From positions 1-58,451 of the forward strand of contig JAQWHT010000092.1 of assembly GCA_029249225.1 (NCBI GenBank): a DNA stretch of 58,451 nt, written 5' to 3'. Source of the DNA: Flavobacteriaceae bacterium. GTDB lineage: Bacteria; Bacteroidota; Bacteroidia; Flavobacteriales; Flavobacteriaceae. Shown piece after piece: positions 26,307-37,008 of the stretch (positions within the stretch are counted from its first letter, which is position 1; every line of letters begins with the position of its first letter). The position numbers and the translations under genes were made by a program. The notes under the pieces are model-generated. The model was given only the letters and a program-made list of their open reading frames with translations. It made no database searches and was not told the DNA's origin.

Positions 26307-26539
26307 ATCTATACAGAGAGTATAATCTAAAAAGTAAAATTTATCTGAATGACAGCTGTTAATGCAACTTTTTAAAAGTTTAGGGCTTTAAAATGTGAAA
26401 TCCTAAACCCAGAAGTCATTTAAAATAAAATTTTGTTTTTCATTAATATTGATAATTTCCTAAATACAGTATTAGCATATTTTTTAACATCTTTGAACCT
26501 CTGATTTAACAAATGTATATAACAGAATAAAACTTTCAC

Positions 26540-28321
26540 ATGAATACATTGAAAAACATGAATTTTGGAATAATTGGAAATTGCAGATCTGCTGCTTTAA
26601 TTGACGAAACTGGCTCTATCGATTGGTGTTGCCTACCAAAATTTGACTCTCCTTCCATTTTTGCAAAAATTCTTGATGTCGAAAAAGGAGGAAGCTTTAA
26701 TATTACCCCAGTAGGGAATTTTGTTATTTCACAATCTTATCTGTGAGATTCTTGTATCCTCAGTACCATTTTTGAAAATAAAAAGGAATCTTTCGAAATC
26801 ATTGATTTCATGCCTCGATTTCAGACTGAAAAAGGACAATATTATGCACCCCCAGAGCTAGTTAGACTTGTGAAACCAATCAAGGGAAATCCTAAAATTA
26901 AGATTCAGTATAATCCTCGTTTAGAATATGCCCAGGGAGTAACATCTCATGAGGCAAAAAACAATTCTATTGTGAGTGAGGTAAATGAACCTACTCACGA
27001 TAGTTTGTTTCTTTACACTAATACAGAAAAGAACTCTGTTTTAAACAAAACCGACGTAGCACTTGATCAAACCCTTTTCTTTACCATTTCTTACAATGAA
27101 AAATTAAATATTCCCACCCTTTCTAGTTGCCTTTTAGATTTTGAGAGAACAAAAGTTTATTGGTTGAATTGGTGTTCAAAGACTCCTACATTTGATCACT
27201 ACAACGATCTGATTCAGCGTAGCGCCATGACCTTAAAACTTATGTCCTATGATAAAACAGGTGCCGTTTTAGCAGCAGTGACGACTTCGTTGCCAGAAAC
27301 TATTGGAGAAGTTCGAAATTGGGATTATCGTTTTTGCTGGATTCGAGATGCCTCCATGGTAATTAGAGTAATTTCTAAGTTAGGACACAAGCGTATCGTA
27401 AAAAACTTTATTAATTACATTGTCGAACTTATTCCAGACAAGGATCAGAAACTGCAAATCATGTATGGAATTAACGGTGAGACTGTTTTAACAGAACAAA
27501 TCCTAGAACACTTTTCTGGTTATGAAAATTCAAAACCTGTACGAATTGGTAATGCGGCCTACTCACAAAAACAAAATGACATCTATGGTATTTTGATGGA
27601 TGCGATTCATGCAGAGATGAAAGAATTCCCTTCTGATTTTGAACGATCTGAAGAAATTTGGTCTATCGTCAAAGGGATTGTTTGGGTCGTCAAAAATAAT
27701 TGGCAAAAAGCAGATAAAGGTATCTGGGAGTTCCGTTCTGAAGATCAACATTTTACCTTCTCTAAAGTCTTGTGCTGGGTGGCCATTGATCGGGCAATCA
27801 AAATAGCCAAATTGGTTGGAAAAGATAAAGTAGCACTTAAATGGACTCCATTAAAAGAGGCTATTAAAGACGATATTGAGGATCATGCATGGAATGAGGA
27901 GATTCAAGCTTACACTCAATCCTACGGCTCCAAATACCTAGACGCTTCTGTACTTCTTATTGAGCAGTATGGATTTGTTTCTGCAGGCGAAGAGCGTTTT
28001 AAGAAAACCGTTAAAGCAATTGAAAAAGAACTTGCCTTTAATGGCTTATTATACCGTTATAAAAATCAAGATGACTTTGGTTTACCTTCATCTTCATTTA
28101 CCGTATGCACCTTTTGGTTTATCAATAGCCTTATAAAAATTGGAGAAGTTGAGAAAGCAAAAAAATACTTCGAAGATCTCATGAGCTACAGTAATCATCT
28201 TGGACTTTTTAGTGAAGATATCGATTTTGATTCTAAGCGCTTATTAGGAAATTTTCCTCAAGCGTATTCACACCTTGCGCTTATTGACACTGTACTTTCT
28301 TTCAATTCTGTTAAAGTATAA
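26540..28321 (+). pseudogene. GH15 family glycoside hydrolase interrupted by an in-frame TGA
   Basis: The whole frame is 593 residues, the usual length of this family, with a single TGA at 26744-26746. Before it is the N-terminal MNFGIIGNCRSAALI domain (26540-26746); after it the frame resumes in phase (DSCILSTIF, then DFMPRF at 26810) and contains the catalytic domain signature RNWDYRFCWIRDASM and a KGIWEFR acid region. A one-base change from TGG, CGA, AGA or GGA would restore it. The family includes glucoamylase- and trehalase-like enzymes, fitting the nearby trehalose synthase. TGA is used as a normal stop elsewhere, so recoding is unlikely; a sequencing error or a true null is the choice. 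Confidence 0.85.
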
Positions 28322-28430
28322 TCGTTTAGCTTTAGTAGTGTCCTGATCAATAATTAGATACTCAAAGTATCTTGTTTTTCAAATATTGAATTTACAATTA
28401 GATTTTGTATCTTGTTTTAAACTAAATCAG

Positions 28431-29678
28431 ATGAAAACCACAACAGTACTATCGCTTATTTGCTTTCTTTTAATCTCTTGTTCGCCTACTACAAGTGACC
28501 CCAATATTAAAGAGGGAATGTCACTTGAACGACTTTCAAGAATTGACTCCATGCTCAACAAGGCTGTAGAAGAACAAGAAATCCCTGGTGCTGTCGCATT
28601 GATTGTACGAAACGGAGAGACTGTATATCAAAAATCTTTTGGGATAGCAAACCCGGAAAATAACCGCTCTTTTAGTGAAAATGATATTTTTAGAATTGCC
28701 TCTATGACCAAAGCCATTACTTCTTTGGCTGTTCTTATGCTCTGGGAAGAAGGTAAATTTTTCTTAGACGATCCTATTTCAAAATACATCCCTGCATTTG
28801 CTGAAACAGGAATTTTAGATGAATTCAATCCTAAAGACTCAACATATACTTATAAACTCCCAAAAAATAAAATGACTATACGACATCTGCTAACTCATAC
28901 TTCAGGTATTGGCTATGGTGAAATAGATGGCAATCCTGCTATTCGTTCTGTTTATTTAAAAAGAGGACTTCAAGATATTTTTGCTCCAGATCAAACTATG
29001 GGAGAAATTGCCAATATCATCGCAGCACAGCCTTTACATCACGAACCTGGTGAACGCTTTACGTACAGTTTGGGACTTGATGTTTTAGGACATTTGGTAG
29101 AGCTGATGTCTGGGATGAGCTTCCCTGAGTTTTTGAGCACTAGAGTTTTTGAACCACTGGATATGAAAGACACCTATTTTACTCTACCAAAAGAAAAACA
29201 CGAAAGATTGGTTCCTGTATTGACTAGAAATGGTGAGGAATGGGCGGTCTATAATGCTTCATTCTACGATGTCAATTACCCACTCCAATCAAAAAATTAT
29301 TTTTCAGGTGGTGCTGGGCTTTCAAGTACAGTACAAGATTACGCCAAATTTCTGACCTTATTTTTAAATGATGGTAAAGCAAACGGGCATCAAATCATCG
29401 GGAAAAAGACATGTGAGTTAGTTTATGAGAATCAAATGTCTGAAGACGCGTCTATTTCTCACGGACTAGCATTTGGCGTTTTACCAGAAAAAGATCTTAA
29501 AAAAGGAGCTGGTGGAAGTGAAGGTACGCTAACATGGGGAGGCTATTTTAACACTAGTTACTTTGCTGATCCAGAAGAAAATATCATCGGAATAATCTAC
29601 AAACAAACTTTTAATATAGGATATGACACTACCTCTGGAAGATTTAGAGAACTTGTTTTTCAAGCAGTAGTGGAGTAG
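28431..29678 (+). CDS. Exported serine hydrolase, beta-lactamase/S12 family lipoprotein
   Basis: The start is ATG 28431 (MKTTTVLSLICFLLISC), which gives a lipobox at Cys17; the frame is open to 28386 but that would not change the signal. The active-site motif SMTK lies near residue 91, and the second motif is YSLG (near 212), where YxN is usual. The C-terminal part has GGYFNTSYFADP. The absence of an Asn in the second motif and of KTG suggests an esterase or D-aminopeptidase rather than a beta-lactamase. The mature protein is anchored to a membrane. Confidence 0.85.
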   Translation: MKTTTVLSLICFLLISCSPTTSDPNIKEGMSLERLSRIDSMLNKAVEEQEIPGAVALIVRNGETVYQKSFGIANPENNRSFSENDIFRIASMTKAITSLAVLMLWEEGKFFLDDPISKYIPAFAETGILDEFNPKDSTYTYKLPKNKMTIRHLLTHTSGIGYGEIDGNPAIRSVYLKRGLQDIFAPDQTMGEIANIIAAQPLHHEPGERFTYSLGLDVLGHLVELMSGMSFPEFLSTRVFEPLDMKDTYFTLPKEKHERLVPVLTRNGEEWAVYNASFYDVNYPLQSKNYFSGGAGLSSTVQDYAKFLTLFLNDGKANGHQIIGKKTCELVYENQMSEDASISHGLAFGVLPEKDLKKGAGGSEGTLTWGGYFNTSYFADPEENIIGIIYKQTFNIGYDTTSGRFRELVFQAVVE

Positions 29679-29684
29679 TTGAAA

Positions 29685-29843
29685 TCAGGAGTGCTTTGAG
29701 GCATAAGTAAAACGCCCGTTTTTTTGTCTTCTTTTTTCTCTTTGACAGGCCTTTAAAAAAGATTCACGTGTATAACGTTTACCATCGATAAAAACAGTAT
29801 TTACACCCTCTGGAAATTCATAAAAAAGAATTCTTTTTTTCAT
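29685..29843 (-). CDS. 52-residue basic protein
   Basis: The ORF has ATG 29843 and TGA 29685. The translation starts MKKRILFYEFPEGVNTVFIDGK and ends in a strongly basic helix (LKACQREKRRQKNG). It has no membrane span, and its coherent composition suggests a real small cytoplasmic protein, possibly nucleic-acid binding. It is below the usual size cut-off. It ends six bases beyond the serine hydrolase stop, on the opposite strand. Confidence 0.5.
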   Translation of the reverse strand: MKKRILFYEFPEGVNTVFIDGKRYTRESFLKACQREKRRQKNGRFTYASKHS

Positions 29844-29909
29844 GGGACATCTAATGTAAATTGTTTTTTATTAAACTCAAAATATTTATGTAAAATTCTA
29901 TCAATCAGC

Positions 29910-30356
29910 TTATTCCCTTGTATCAGCTATTAAAATAATCTTCCAGCCTTCACCGTTCCAAAACAACTGAAAGAAATTGTATCCCGAATGGGAGAATTCA
30001 GTATCTAAATAAAACTCAAATGGGACCCAAATTGTGGCTAAATTTTGATGTTTAATTACTTCTGGTATGCCTAAACGTTCGTCCCATACTGGCTTCGCTT
30101 CTCTATCGCAAACTCTAATTACAAATTCTTCAACACTTAGACTTCTTTTCTGAGGTTGTCCATCTGCATCATTTGATGTAAACAGAACTCTTGCTTGAGG
30201 ATCAAAAAAGCTGGAAAGTTTGATGCTGTCTTTTTGATGAAAAGCTTCGAAAAAAGAAATAATTGTTTCAAAAGGAGGGCTTTGCTGAGCCTTCAAACTA
30301 AAAACTGAAAACATTAAAAATAAAATGGATAGAGTAATTGTTTTTATCGATTGCAT
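29910..30356 (-). CDS. Exported NTF2/SnoaL-like protein
   Basis: The 148-residue protein has a signal peptide (to about residue 24, LKAQ). The rest has the cone-shaped NTF2-like pattern, with a helical start (FETIISFFEAFHQKD), SLSVEEFVIRVCD in the middle and a C-terminal strand GWKIILIADTRE. Such domains bind small ligands or support an enzyme partner. It follows the CocE/S15 gene after five bases and is almost certainly cotranscribed, which suggests a role as an accessory protein to that hydrolase. Confidence 0.8.
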   Translation of the reverse strand: MQSIKTITLSILFLMFSVFSLKAQQSPPFETIISFFEAFHQKDSIKLSSFFDPQARVLFTSNDADGQPQKRSLSVEEFVIRVCDREAKPVWDERLGIPEVIKHQNLATIWVPFEFYLDTEFSHSGYNFFQLFWNGEGWKIILIADTRE

Positions 30357-30361
30357 AGTGT

Positions 30362-32245
30362 CTATTTTTCTACAAAAGGAAGTTTAATATGAGAGGGGTA
30401 GCGTTTAGAATGATGAATTTTATTGAGCGCAATAACACTTTCTGTTTCATCATAATTTGCTCCTCCTGTATTTAAATTTCTTGAAAAGCGAGGAAAGTTA
30501 CTGCTGGAGACTTCAATTCTAATTTGATGTCCCTTCTTAAAAAAATTACTTGTCGCCATAGGCGTCATGTTTATTTTATAAACCTGATTTTTTTCAATGA
30601 AAACCTCTTTATCATATCCTTCTCGATACCGGACTCGTTGAATTGTTTCGTCAAGATTGTAGGCGGTTCCATCTGGATATACATCAATTAATTTTATCGT
30701 TAAATCGGTGTCTTTCACATCAGATGAAAGATAAAGGGTACTTTCAATAAAACCCGTCATCTCAACTCCCTCTTCCAACACTTCCGTAGTATACACTAAA
30801 ATATCTTTTCGCTCCTCCATTTCACTTTGATCAAAGGAACCTCCTTGAACTGCATTCCCTGTACAACACACTCCTCCACCATAAGAATTGACAGGATTCA
30901 TTGGGTCATAATAAAACGAATCGAATTGCATTCCAGACCGATCCATTGAAACCGTTAATTTACCATCTCCAAATCTTGAATTTGCTTTGCCATCACTATT
31001 TAAATAAAAGGTTTTTAATTCTGAATTTTTAGGGGGCCAAGTCTCAGAAGCTTGCCAAATATTTTTCCCCATAGTAAAATACTGAACTCTCGGTGTTTTT
31101 TCCTTAAAATCGTTTTCTTCGTTTTTCAGTAAAAAGTCAAACCATCCATATATTTGATCATCGTAATCCAATCGAGCATCTCCCATTGAGCGTTCTCCAA
31201 CGATAGTGTTTTCTGTGGCACGAGTATAACTGCAATGTAAGGTGGGAGCAATAACTAAATACTGATTGTCTTTAATAAAATCGTCATCACCATTTTCCCT
31301 GACATGATTGAATAAAGCCAAATTGGGTGATACAGAAACATCATACCATGAAACAAACCAAAAACTAGGGACACCGAAATCCATATTATCATGATACAAT
31401 CCTCCTTCAAACCATTGAGAGTCGTTTGGTTTTCGACTAATCATTTTATCAAATATTTCTTTTTTCCCATTCACATTCTTTAACAAGTCCTTTAGTGGAA
31501 GATGTTTAAACGCTTCTGCCCAATCGACAGGAGGATTTTCAGGGTCCAAATCATAAAATCTAGAAATTCGTATTAAATCCTCTTGGGTTGCTCCTGGTGG
31601 AATTCGAGGCTTAAATTTATCATGCTCCACACTGTAGAGCCAAGAGGGAAAAAGTAATTGTACTGCACCTCCTCTGTACCAGTTCCCTTGTTCGTAATAA
31701 GAACCAACTACACCTACTCCTGCTCCAAAGCCTTGAGGTACCATTGCGGCATGTGAAGGATGATCTAAGGCTGCAACTGCCATTTGCCATTCTGCAGTAG
31801 AAGAGCATCCTAAAGTTCCTATTTTACCATTGGACCATTCTTGATTTTGAAGCCAACTAAACGCATCATATCCATCTGTTAAAGGGACTCCTAAAATATC
31901 CCACTCACCTTCAGAAAAATACCTGCCTCTTTCATTTTGAACCACGTAGGCGTACCCTCTCTTAATAGCTTCGTATGCCCTTTCCATTGTTCTTGTCCGT
32001 TCCTTACCATCTCCCCATGAATTAAAATTATAGGGTGTCCTAGAAAAAATTACAGGAACTTTTAGGTCTGTTTTAGGTCTGTAAATGTCAGTAGCTAAAC
32101 GTATCCCGTCACGCATTGGCATCATTACTTTCTCATCGATAGTGGCGATTTCTAAAATTTTATCTCTAATCGATTCTTGAGCCACAATAGTTATGGTACT
32201 CAGGGTTGAGAGAATTATTACTACGAGAAGCCTAAATAAATTCAT
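30362..32245 (-). CDS. Exported CocE/NonD family hydrolase (S15-like)
   Basis: The 627-residue protein has a signal peptide (to residue 23, TIVAQ). The alpha/beta hydrolase domain carries [23 protein letters not shown] and the nucleophile region [12 protein letters not shown] (Ser about 148). The C-terminal jelly roll ([20 protein letters not shown]) is the PepX-type domain of X-Pro dipeptidyl peptidases and cocaine esterase. The exact substrate (acyl ester or prolyl peptide) cannot be read. It is divergent from the M28 peptidase gene and heads an operon with the NTF2-like gene. Confidence 0.88.
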   Translation of the reverse strand: MNLFRLLVVIILSTLSTITIVAQESIRDKILEIATIDEKVMMPMRDGIRLATDIYRPKTDLKVPVIFSRTPYNFNSWGDGKERTRTMERAYEAIKRGYAYVVQNERGRYFSEGEWDILGVPLTDGYDAFSWLQNQEWSNGKIGTLGCSSTAEWQMAVAALDHPSHAAMVPQGFGAGVGVVGSYYEQGNWYRGGAVQLLFPSWLYSVEHDKFKPRIPPGATQEDLIRISRFYDLDPENPPVDWAEAFKHLPLKDLLKNVNGKKEIFDKMISRKPNDSQWFEGGLYHDNMDFGVPSFWFVSWYDVSVSPNLALFNHVRENGDDDFIKDNQYLVIAPTLHCSYTRATENTIVGERSMGDARLDYDDQIYGWFDFLLKNEENDFKEKTPRVQYFTMGKNIWQASETWPPKNSELKTFYLNSDGKANSRFGDGKLTVSMDRSGMQFDSFYYDPMNPVNSYGGGVCCTGNAVQGGSFDQSEMEERKDILVYTTEVLEEGVEMTGFIESTLYLSSDVKDTDLTIKLIDVYPDGTAYNLDETIQRVRYREGYDKEVFIEKNQVYKINMTPMATSNFFKKGHQIRIEVSSSNFPRFSRNLNTGGANYDETESVIALNKIHHSKRYPSHIKLPFVEK

Positions 32246-32409
32246 TTTTGTCCTTTTGAATGTGGAAATAAGTTACAATAAAAATTTAGATCCCTTTAGA
32301 CCTAACTATTGGGACACTTTAAAAAATCAGATGCAGTTCATTTGATCAGTTAAATTTTAATTGTAGTTTTATTTAAACACAAAATAACTGATTCCAACAA
32401 ACTATTTTT

Positions 32410-34518
32410 ATGAAGCCTAAAAAACTATTCATTCTAAGCTTAATGCTTTTGAGCTTTACTCCATCATTTTCACAATACGAAGGATTTTCGCCAACTACTT
32501 GGGATAATCAATTAAAAATTGAAGACCTGTTTTTAGAAAATATTGAAACTAACTCTTTCAAAGCACATTTAATAAAATTAACTGAGCGCCCCCATGTAGT
32601 AGGAAGCAAAGCCAATTCGGAAGTTCAAAGATATATGGGAGCCGTTATGGAAAAGGCAGGCTTTAAAGTGACCAATTATCCTTACGATGTTTATCTACCC
32701 AAAGAACCTGGCAATTCTCTTATCGAAATTGTAACCCCATCTAGGGCGGTATTAAATCAAAAAGAAGACATAATCGGTGGAGATCCCTTCTCTAAAGACC
32801 CTCATCTTTGGAAGGGTTGGAATGCATTTTCTGGGAGCGGAGATATTACAGCTGAGGTTGTATATGCAAACTATGGTAGGAAAGAAGATTTTGAAACTCT
32901 TAAAGAACTGGGTATAGAAGTTGATGGAAAAATTGTGTTGGCAAGATACGGTGGGAATTTTAGAGGGTTTAAAGCCAAATTTGCAGAAGCTAATGGAGCA
33001 GCAGGACTCATTATTTATACAGATCCAAAAGATAGCGGCTTTACAAAAGGATTAGTTTATCCTGAGGGTCCCTACTATAATGAATCTACTATTCAAAGAG
33101 GATCTTTACTGACAACAGATTTTACTGGAGATCCTTTAACCCCATTTGAACCTGCACTCCCGTTGGACGATAAAAAGAAAATTAAACGTCTGGATCCAAA
33201 ACAGGCACAACTTCATACAATCCCTGTAACTCCTATTGGTTATGGAGAGGCAACCAAAATACTGGGTCAAATGAGGGGAGATGCAGTTCCTCAGTCCTGG
33301 CAAGGAGGCCTTCCATTTACCTACCGATTAGAGGGTGGAAATGCCCTAACGGTAAGGCTTAAAGTTGATCAAAAAATTGATTTTGTCAGAGCAACAAATG
33401 TTGTTGGAATGCTCAAGGGAAGTGAAGCTCCTGATGAATGGATTATACTTGGATGTCATTTTGATGCCTGGGGTTTTGGGGCCACAGATCCTAACAGTGG
33501 AACAGCAATGCTCTTAAGTTTAAGTGAAACTTTAGGTAAGCTCAAAGAAGCTGGATATTCCCCTAAACGTTCAATCTTAATAGGTCATTGGGATGCTGAA
33601 GAGCATGGAGTTATTGGCTCGAGCGAGTGGGTAGAACAGATGCGTGATCAGCTCAATGCGAAAGGAGTAGTTTATATGAATTTTGATGGAGGTGTTTCTG
33701 GTAAAAACTTTGGTGCCTCCGCAGCACCCACCCTAAAAAAATTATTAATTGAAGCATCTAAAAAAGTAAAATACCCCTATACAGATCAAAGTTTGTTTGA
33801 CTTTTGGAGAAAGGAAGCTACTGCAGAACCTCGTATCGGTAATTTAGGTGGAGGGTCTGATCATATTGCTTTTTACATGCACGTTGGTGTCCCTTCTCTT
33901 AGTGGAGGAGCCGGTGGACCAAACCTGTATCATTCAAATTATGACAGTTATCAATTTTATGAACAATTCGTAGATCCTGAATTTAAAATGGGACCCATGG
34001 TAGAACATATGGCTGGCTTGATGGCATTGAGGATGGCCAATGCCGATCTTATACCCTATAACCTTGAAAGGTATGCTTTTGATCTAAACTTACATTTTGA
34101 AAATGCCACAAAGAAAATTAAAAAATTTAACACCGGTTTTAACGGATTCGATAAAACAATGGAGGCAATCAAAGGGCTTGAGACATCCAGTAAATCTCTC
34201 ACTTCTGAAATCAAATCCTTATTGGAAAGTGGGGCTTTATCTAAAAAAAGGACTAAAAGCATCAATGATCAACTCATTGCATTAGAAAAAAGCTTTATCT
34301 CTGAAAAAGGGATGTATTTTGGATCATGGTATAAATCTATTTATGCATCCTCAGACCCATTTAGTGGCTATGCAGCTTGGATACTTCCGGGGTTAGAATA
34401 CGAAATTGCGTTAAAATCGTCTGAAAGACTTGAAGAATGGGATACCCGTTATGCCAATGCTATATTAACTTTACACACTAAAATGGAAAACTTAAAAAAG
34501 ACTCTCCATTCAGATTAG
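32410..34518 (+). CDS. Exported M28 family peptidase (glutamate carboxypeptidase II-like)
   Basis: The 702-residue protein has a signal peptide (to about residue 21). The architecture is that of the transferrin-receptor/PSMA group: a PA domain around residues 130-260 (KIVLARYGGNFRG), the zinc peptidase domain with GCHFDAWGFGATDPNSGTA (about 350) and WDAEEHG (about 395), the last ligand in YHSNYDSY (about 508), and a C-terminal helical dimerisation domain (about 560-700). It should hydrolyse C-terminal glutamate or other acidic residues from peptides in the periplasm. Divergent from the CocE operon. Confidence 0.92.
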   Translation: MKPKKLFILSLMLLSFTPSFSQYEGFSPTTWDNQLKIEDLFLENIETNSFKAHLIKLTERPHVVGSKANSEVQRYMGAVMEKAGFKVTNYPYDVYLPKEPGNSLIEIVTPSRAVLNQKEDIIGGDPFSKDPHLWKGWNAFSGSGDITAEVVYANYGRKEDFETLKELGIEVDGKIVLARYGGNFRGFKAKFAEANGAAGLIIYTDPKDSGFTKGLVYPEGPYYNESTIQRGSLLTTDFTGDPLTPFEPALPLDDKKKIKRLDPKQAQLHTIPVTPIGYGEATKILGQMRGDAVPQSWQGGLPFTYRLEGGNALTVRLKVDQKIDFVRATNVVGMLKGSEAPDEWIILGCHFDAWGFGATDPNSGTAMLLSLSETLGKLKEAGYSPKRSILIGHWDAEEHGVIGSSEWVEQMRDQLNAKGVVYMNFDGGVSGKNFGASAAPTLKKLLIEASKKVKYPYTDQSLFDFWRKEATAEPRIGNLGGGSDHIAFYMHVGVPSLSGGAGGPNLYHSNYDSYQFYEQFVDPEFKMGPMVEHMAGLMALRMANADLIPYNLERYAFDLNLHFENATKKIKKFNTGFNGFDKTMEAIKGLETSSKSLTSEIKSLLESGALSKKRTKSINDQLIALEKSFISEKGMYFGSWYKSIYASSDPFSGYAAWILPGLEYEIALKSSERLEEWDTRYANAILTLHTKMENLKKTLHSD

Positions 34519-34541
34519 CATAGTTTTAAATTTTATACTGA

Positions 34542-36599
34542 TCAAGGAGTTTCAAAAGAGGATGCTGGAAGCCCCTCTTGATTAAATAGTGTGGCTTCAA
34601 AGTAATTTTTCCAGCCATATCGTACGTGTTTTGGATTTTTCACTTTTAAAGAAGACACTCGAATTTGATCTCCGATGATGGTAGCAGTTGCTGGAGCAAA
34701 AGATCTGTCTGAGGCTGCAATCTCAAAACCTGATAAATCATTTTTCCCTTCCAGTCCTGAGCCAACATGGTCGAAACTCAAATCTATGTAAGCGGGATAA
34801 AGTGTTTGGCTTTTGTATAGAGGTCCAGTTGGAACTATGTCCTTTTGGCCATAATCATAATGCAAGGCAAGACGGGCTAAACGCAAACCGACATCTTGTT
34901 TATTTGCAGGGTGAATATCCTTCTCCTCTCCAATATCTAAAGTGATTGCCATTCCTGTTCGTTCCAAACTAAGTGTTTTTCGCTGGGCGTCGCGAAGTGA
35001 TTGAGATAAAGCCTCTGGAACGTACTCATACGGGGCTATTTGCACAAAATAAAAAGGAAAGTCTGACTCCCATTGCGCTCTCCAATCTGCAATCATTCCA
35101 GTAAATAAAGTCTTATAATCTTGATGATTGGCCACATTGCTCTCTCCTTGATACCATAATGCTCCCTTAAATTTGAAAGGTATCAATGGCTTTACCATAG
35201 TTTCAAATAATACACTATATCGATTTGGATCATTTGGAGATAGGCCTTTTTTAACTTGAGCGCTAATTACATCCATATTTTGAATTAAATCTCCAAAATT
35301 AAACTTGTGAAGTTGAATAGACGTTTCAAGATAAAAAGCATGATGTTTGATCTGCCAGTTACCTTGGTCTAATTGTAGTTTTTCATTTGCACTCTCTAGG
35401 AATGCAGAGCTCCGAAATCCTCCCAAACCACCAGTATCAATAATTCGTATCGCCAACACATTTCCTTTCTTTTTTAAAAGTCCTTCAGGTATAGAATAAG
35501 ACCGTGAGGTGCAGCAAGAAAATCCGCTACCTATTAAGGTTCCATTGAGGTAAGTGTAATCAAAGTCATCAATTCCTCCGTCTACAACAAACGAATAAGG
35601 AGATGAGACGTCTGAAAGATCAAAAGATTTTCGTAACCATACTACTCCGTTTTCTGCAAGAGTGCCTGGCTCAAAAAATTCTTCAAAAGTGATCTCCTCA
35701 CCATCATTTCCACTAGCTTCGAATGAGTTCCAGCCTGAGTCATCAAACTCAGGATCCGTATACTCCATATCATTCAAAGTCAATAATCTCCAATCAGCTA
35801 CACGCTCTGGGATGGAAAAACTTGGTGCACCAAGAAACTCATTATTTGATGTGTCAATTTGACGATTAATAATACTTTGATTTTCTATCATTTTTGATAA
35901 TCCTCCTTGATTAATAATTTCCTGAACCTGCTTTTTACTAGGGGTCATTTCTGCAAGTTGTTCCATACTGGTCCATGCCTCAACTCGTGTACCTCCCCAC
36001 GAGGTATTAAGTATTCCGATTGGTACATCTAGATTTTGAGTCAGTTCTCGAGCAAAAAAGTACCCCACAGCACTAAACTGTCTAATACTTTCTGGACTCG
36101 CTACTTTCCAAGCCGTTTCATCGCTATTTGTTCCTACCCAATTTCTAGGCATCGTAAACATTCTAATTTGAGGATACTCCGCATTTTCAATTTCTTGCTT
36201 CTGATTATTTATTCTTGCATTCATTGGCCATTCCATATTAGATTGACCAGATGCAAGCCAAACTTCGCCCACCATGACATCTTTCAATAAAATTTTTTCG
36301 TTTTCAGAAGATATTATAAGTTGATGTGGGCCGCCAAATTCTGGAGTATCTATTTCAGCTTTCCAAGAACCTTGACTGTTGACAAATACTTCTACATTAT
36401 TTCCCCAACTCATAGCAACCGTAACTCTTGATCCAGGATTTCCTTTTCCCCAGATAGGTGTCTCAGTTTGTTGTTGTAAAACCATGTGGTCAGTAAAAAG
36501 TAGGGCTACTTGGAGAGGTGAAATCTCTTTACCACAAGACATAAAAAAGATAATCCCAATTAAAAAAGAGCTAATTGATCTTAATAGAGAACGATTCAT
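34542..36599 (-). CDS. Sialate O-acetylesterase-like lipoprotein
   Basis: The 685-residue protein has a lipobox FMSC (Cys22). The SGNH-type domain has GQSNMEWP with the nucleophile Ser about residue 120, the WYQGESNV block, and a C-terminal HPANK region carrying the catalytic His (about 560). An inserted region (about 270-400) has the galactose-binding beta-sandwich look. It removes acetyl groups from sialic acid or other acetylated sugars. It is the last gene of an apparent three-gene unit with two DoxX-type membrane proteins, 19 bases behind the second. Confidence 0.9.
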   Translation of the reverse strand: MNRSLLRSISSFLIGIIFFMSCGKEISPLQVALLFTDHMVLQQQTETPIWGKGNPGSRVTVAMSWGNNVEVFVNSQGSWKAEIDTPEFGGPHQLIISSENEKILLKDVMVGEVWLASGQSNMEWPMNARINNQKQEIENAEYPQIRMFTMPRNWVGTNSDETAWKVASPESIRQFSAVGYFFARELTQNLDVPIGILNTSWGGTRVEAWTSMEQLAEMTPSKKQVQEIINQGGLSKMIENQSIINRQIDTSNNEFLGAPSFSIPERVADWRLLTLNDMEYTDPEFDDSGWNSFEASGNDGEEITFEEFFEPGTLAENGVVWLRKSFDLSDVSSPYSFVVDGGIDDFDYTYLNGTLIGSGFSCCTSRSYSIPEGLLKKKGNVLAIRIIDTGGLGGFRSSAFLESANEKLQLDQGNWQIKHHAFYLETSIQLHKFNFGDLIQNMDVISAQVKKGLSPNDPNRYSVLFETMVKPLIPFKFKGALWYQGESNVANHQDYKTLFTGMIADWRAQWESDFPFYFVQIAPYEYVPEALSQSLRDAQRKTLSLERTGMAITLDIGEEKDIHPANKQDVGLRLARLALHYDYGQKDIVPTGPLYKSQTLYPAYIDLSFDHVGSGLEGKNDLSGFEIAASDRSFAPATATIIGDQIRVSSLKVKNPKHVRYGWKNYFEATLFNQEGLPASSFETP

Positions 36600-36618
36600 A
36601 TTTCATTAATTTAAAAAT

Positions 36619-37008
36619 TTATTCTTTGGGAATACTGGTTCTAATCTGTATGAAAAAAAGTAACGCGCTAAACACAAACATCAATCCTGCTGGAAGGTAT
36701 TTGATGGCTTCATCTGCTACTCTAAAGTGCATATAAATTGCTCCTAACATCAGTAACGCCATCAAACCAGAAGAAGGGATAATTGTTTTCTCTTTAAAAA
36801 ATCCAATCAATAGCCCTAAAGCAGCAAATACTTTTAATCCACCAATAATATAAACCATAGTCTCACTAAGACCATATACTGCAAATTCCTCTACCATATT
36901 AGTAGCATCTCCCCCACGATATAGTGTGGATTGATTAAACCGAAAAAACCATACATTGAGTACCACTAGAGATACGGCTGCAGAGAGTAAATATTTCAAA
37001 ATCTTCAT
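36619..37008 (-). CDS. DoxX family membrane protein
   Basis: The 129-residue protein has four predicted membrane helices, the last two in GLMALLMLGAIYMHF and AGLMFVFSALLFFIQI. The GGLKVFAALGLLIGF and HFRVAD features match DoxX/SURF4-like proteins. Family functions include redox and detoxification roles but are mostly undefined. Its ATG overlaps the stop of the preceding gene by four bases (ATGA), showing translational coupling. Confidence 0.8.
   Translation of the reverse strand: MKILKYLLSAAVSLVVLNVWFFRFNQSTLYRGGDATNMVEEFAVYGLSETMVYIIGGLKVFAALGLLIGFFKEKTIIPSSGLMALLMLGAIYMHFRVADEAIKYLPAGLMFVFSALLFFIQIRTSIPKE

Noticed and set aside
26378-26408. GTTTAGG...CCTAAAC hairpin after the GH16 gene
   Set aside because: A seven-base stem with a 17-base loop and no T tract is not enough to call a terminator.
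26744-26746. Selenocysteine or tryptophan recoding at the GH15 TGA
   Set aside because: TGA serves as an ordinary stop in several genes here, and I see no downstream SECIS-like hairpin. Substitution or sequencing error is simpler.
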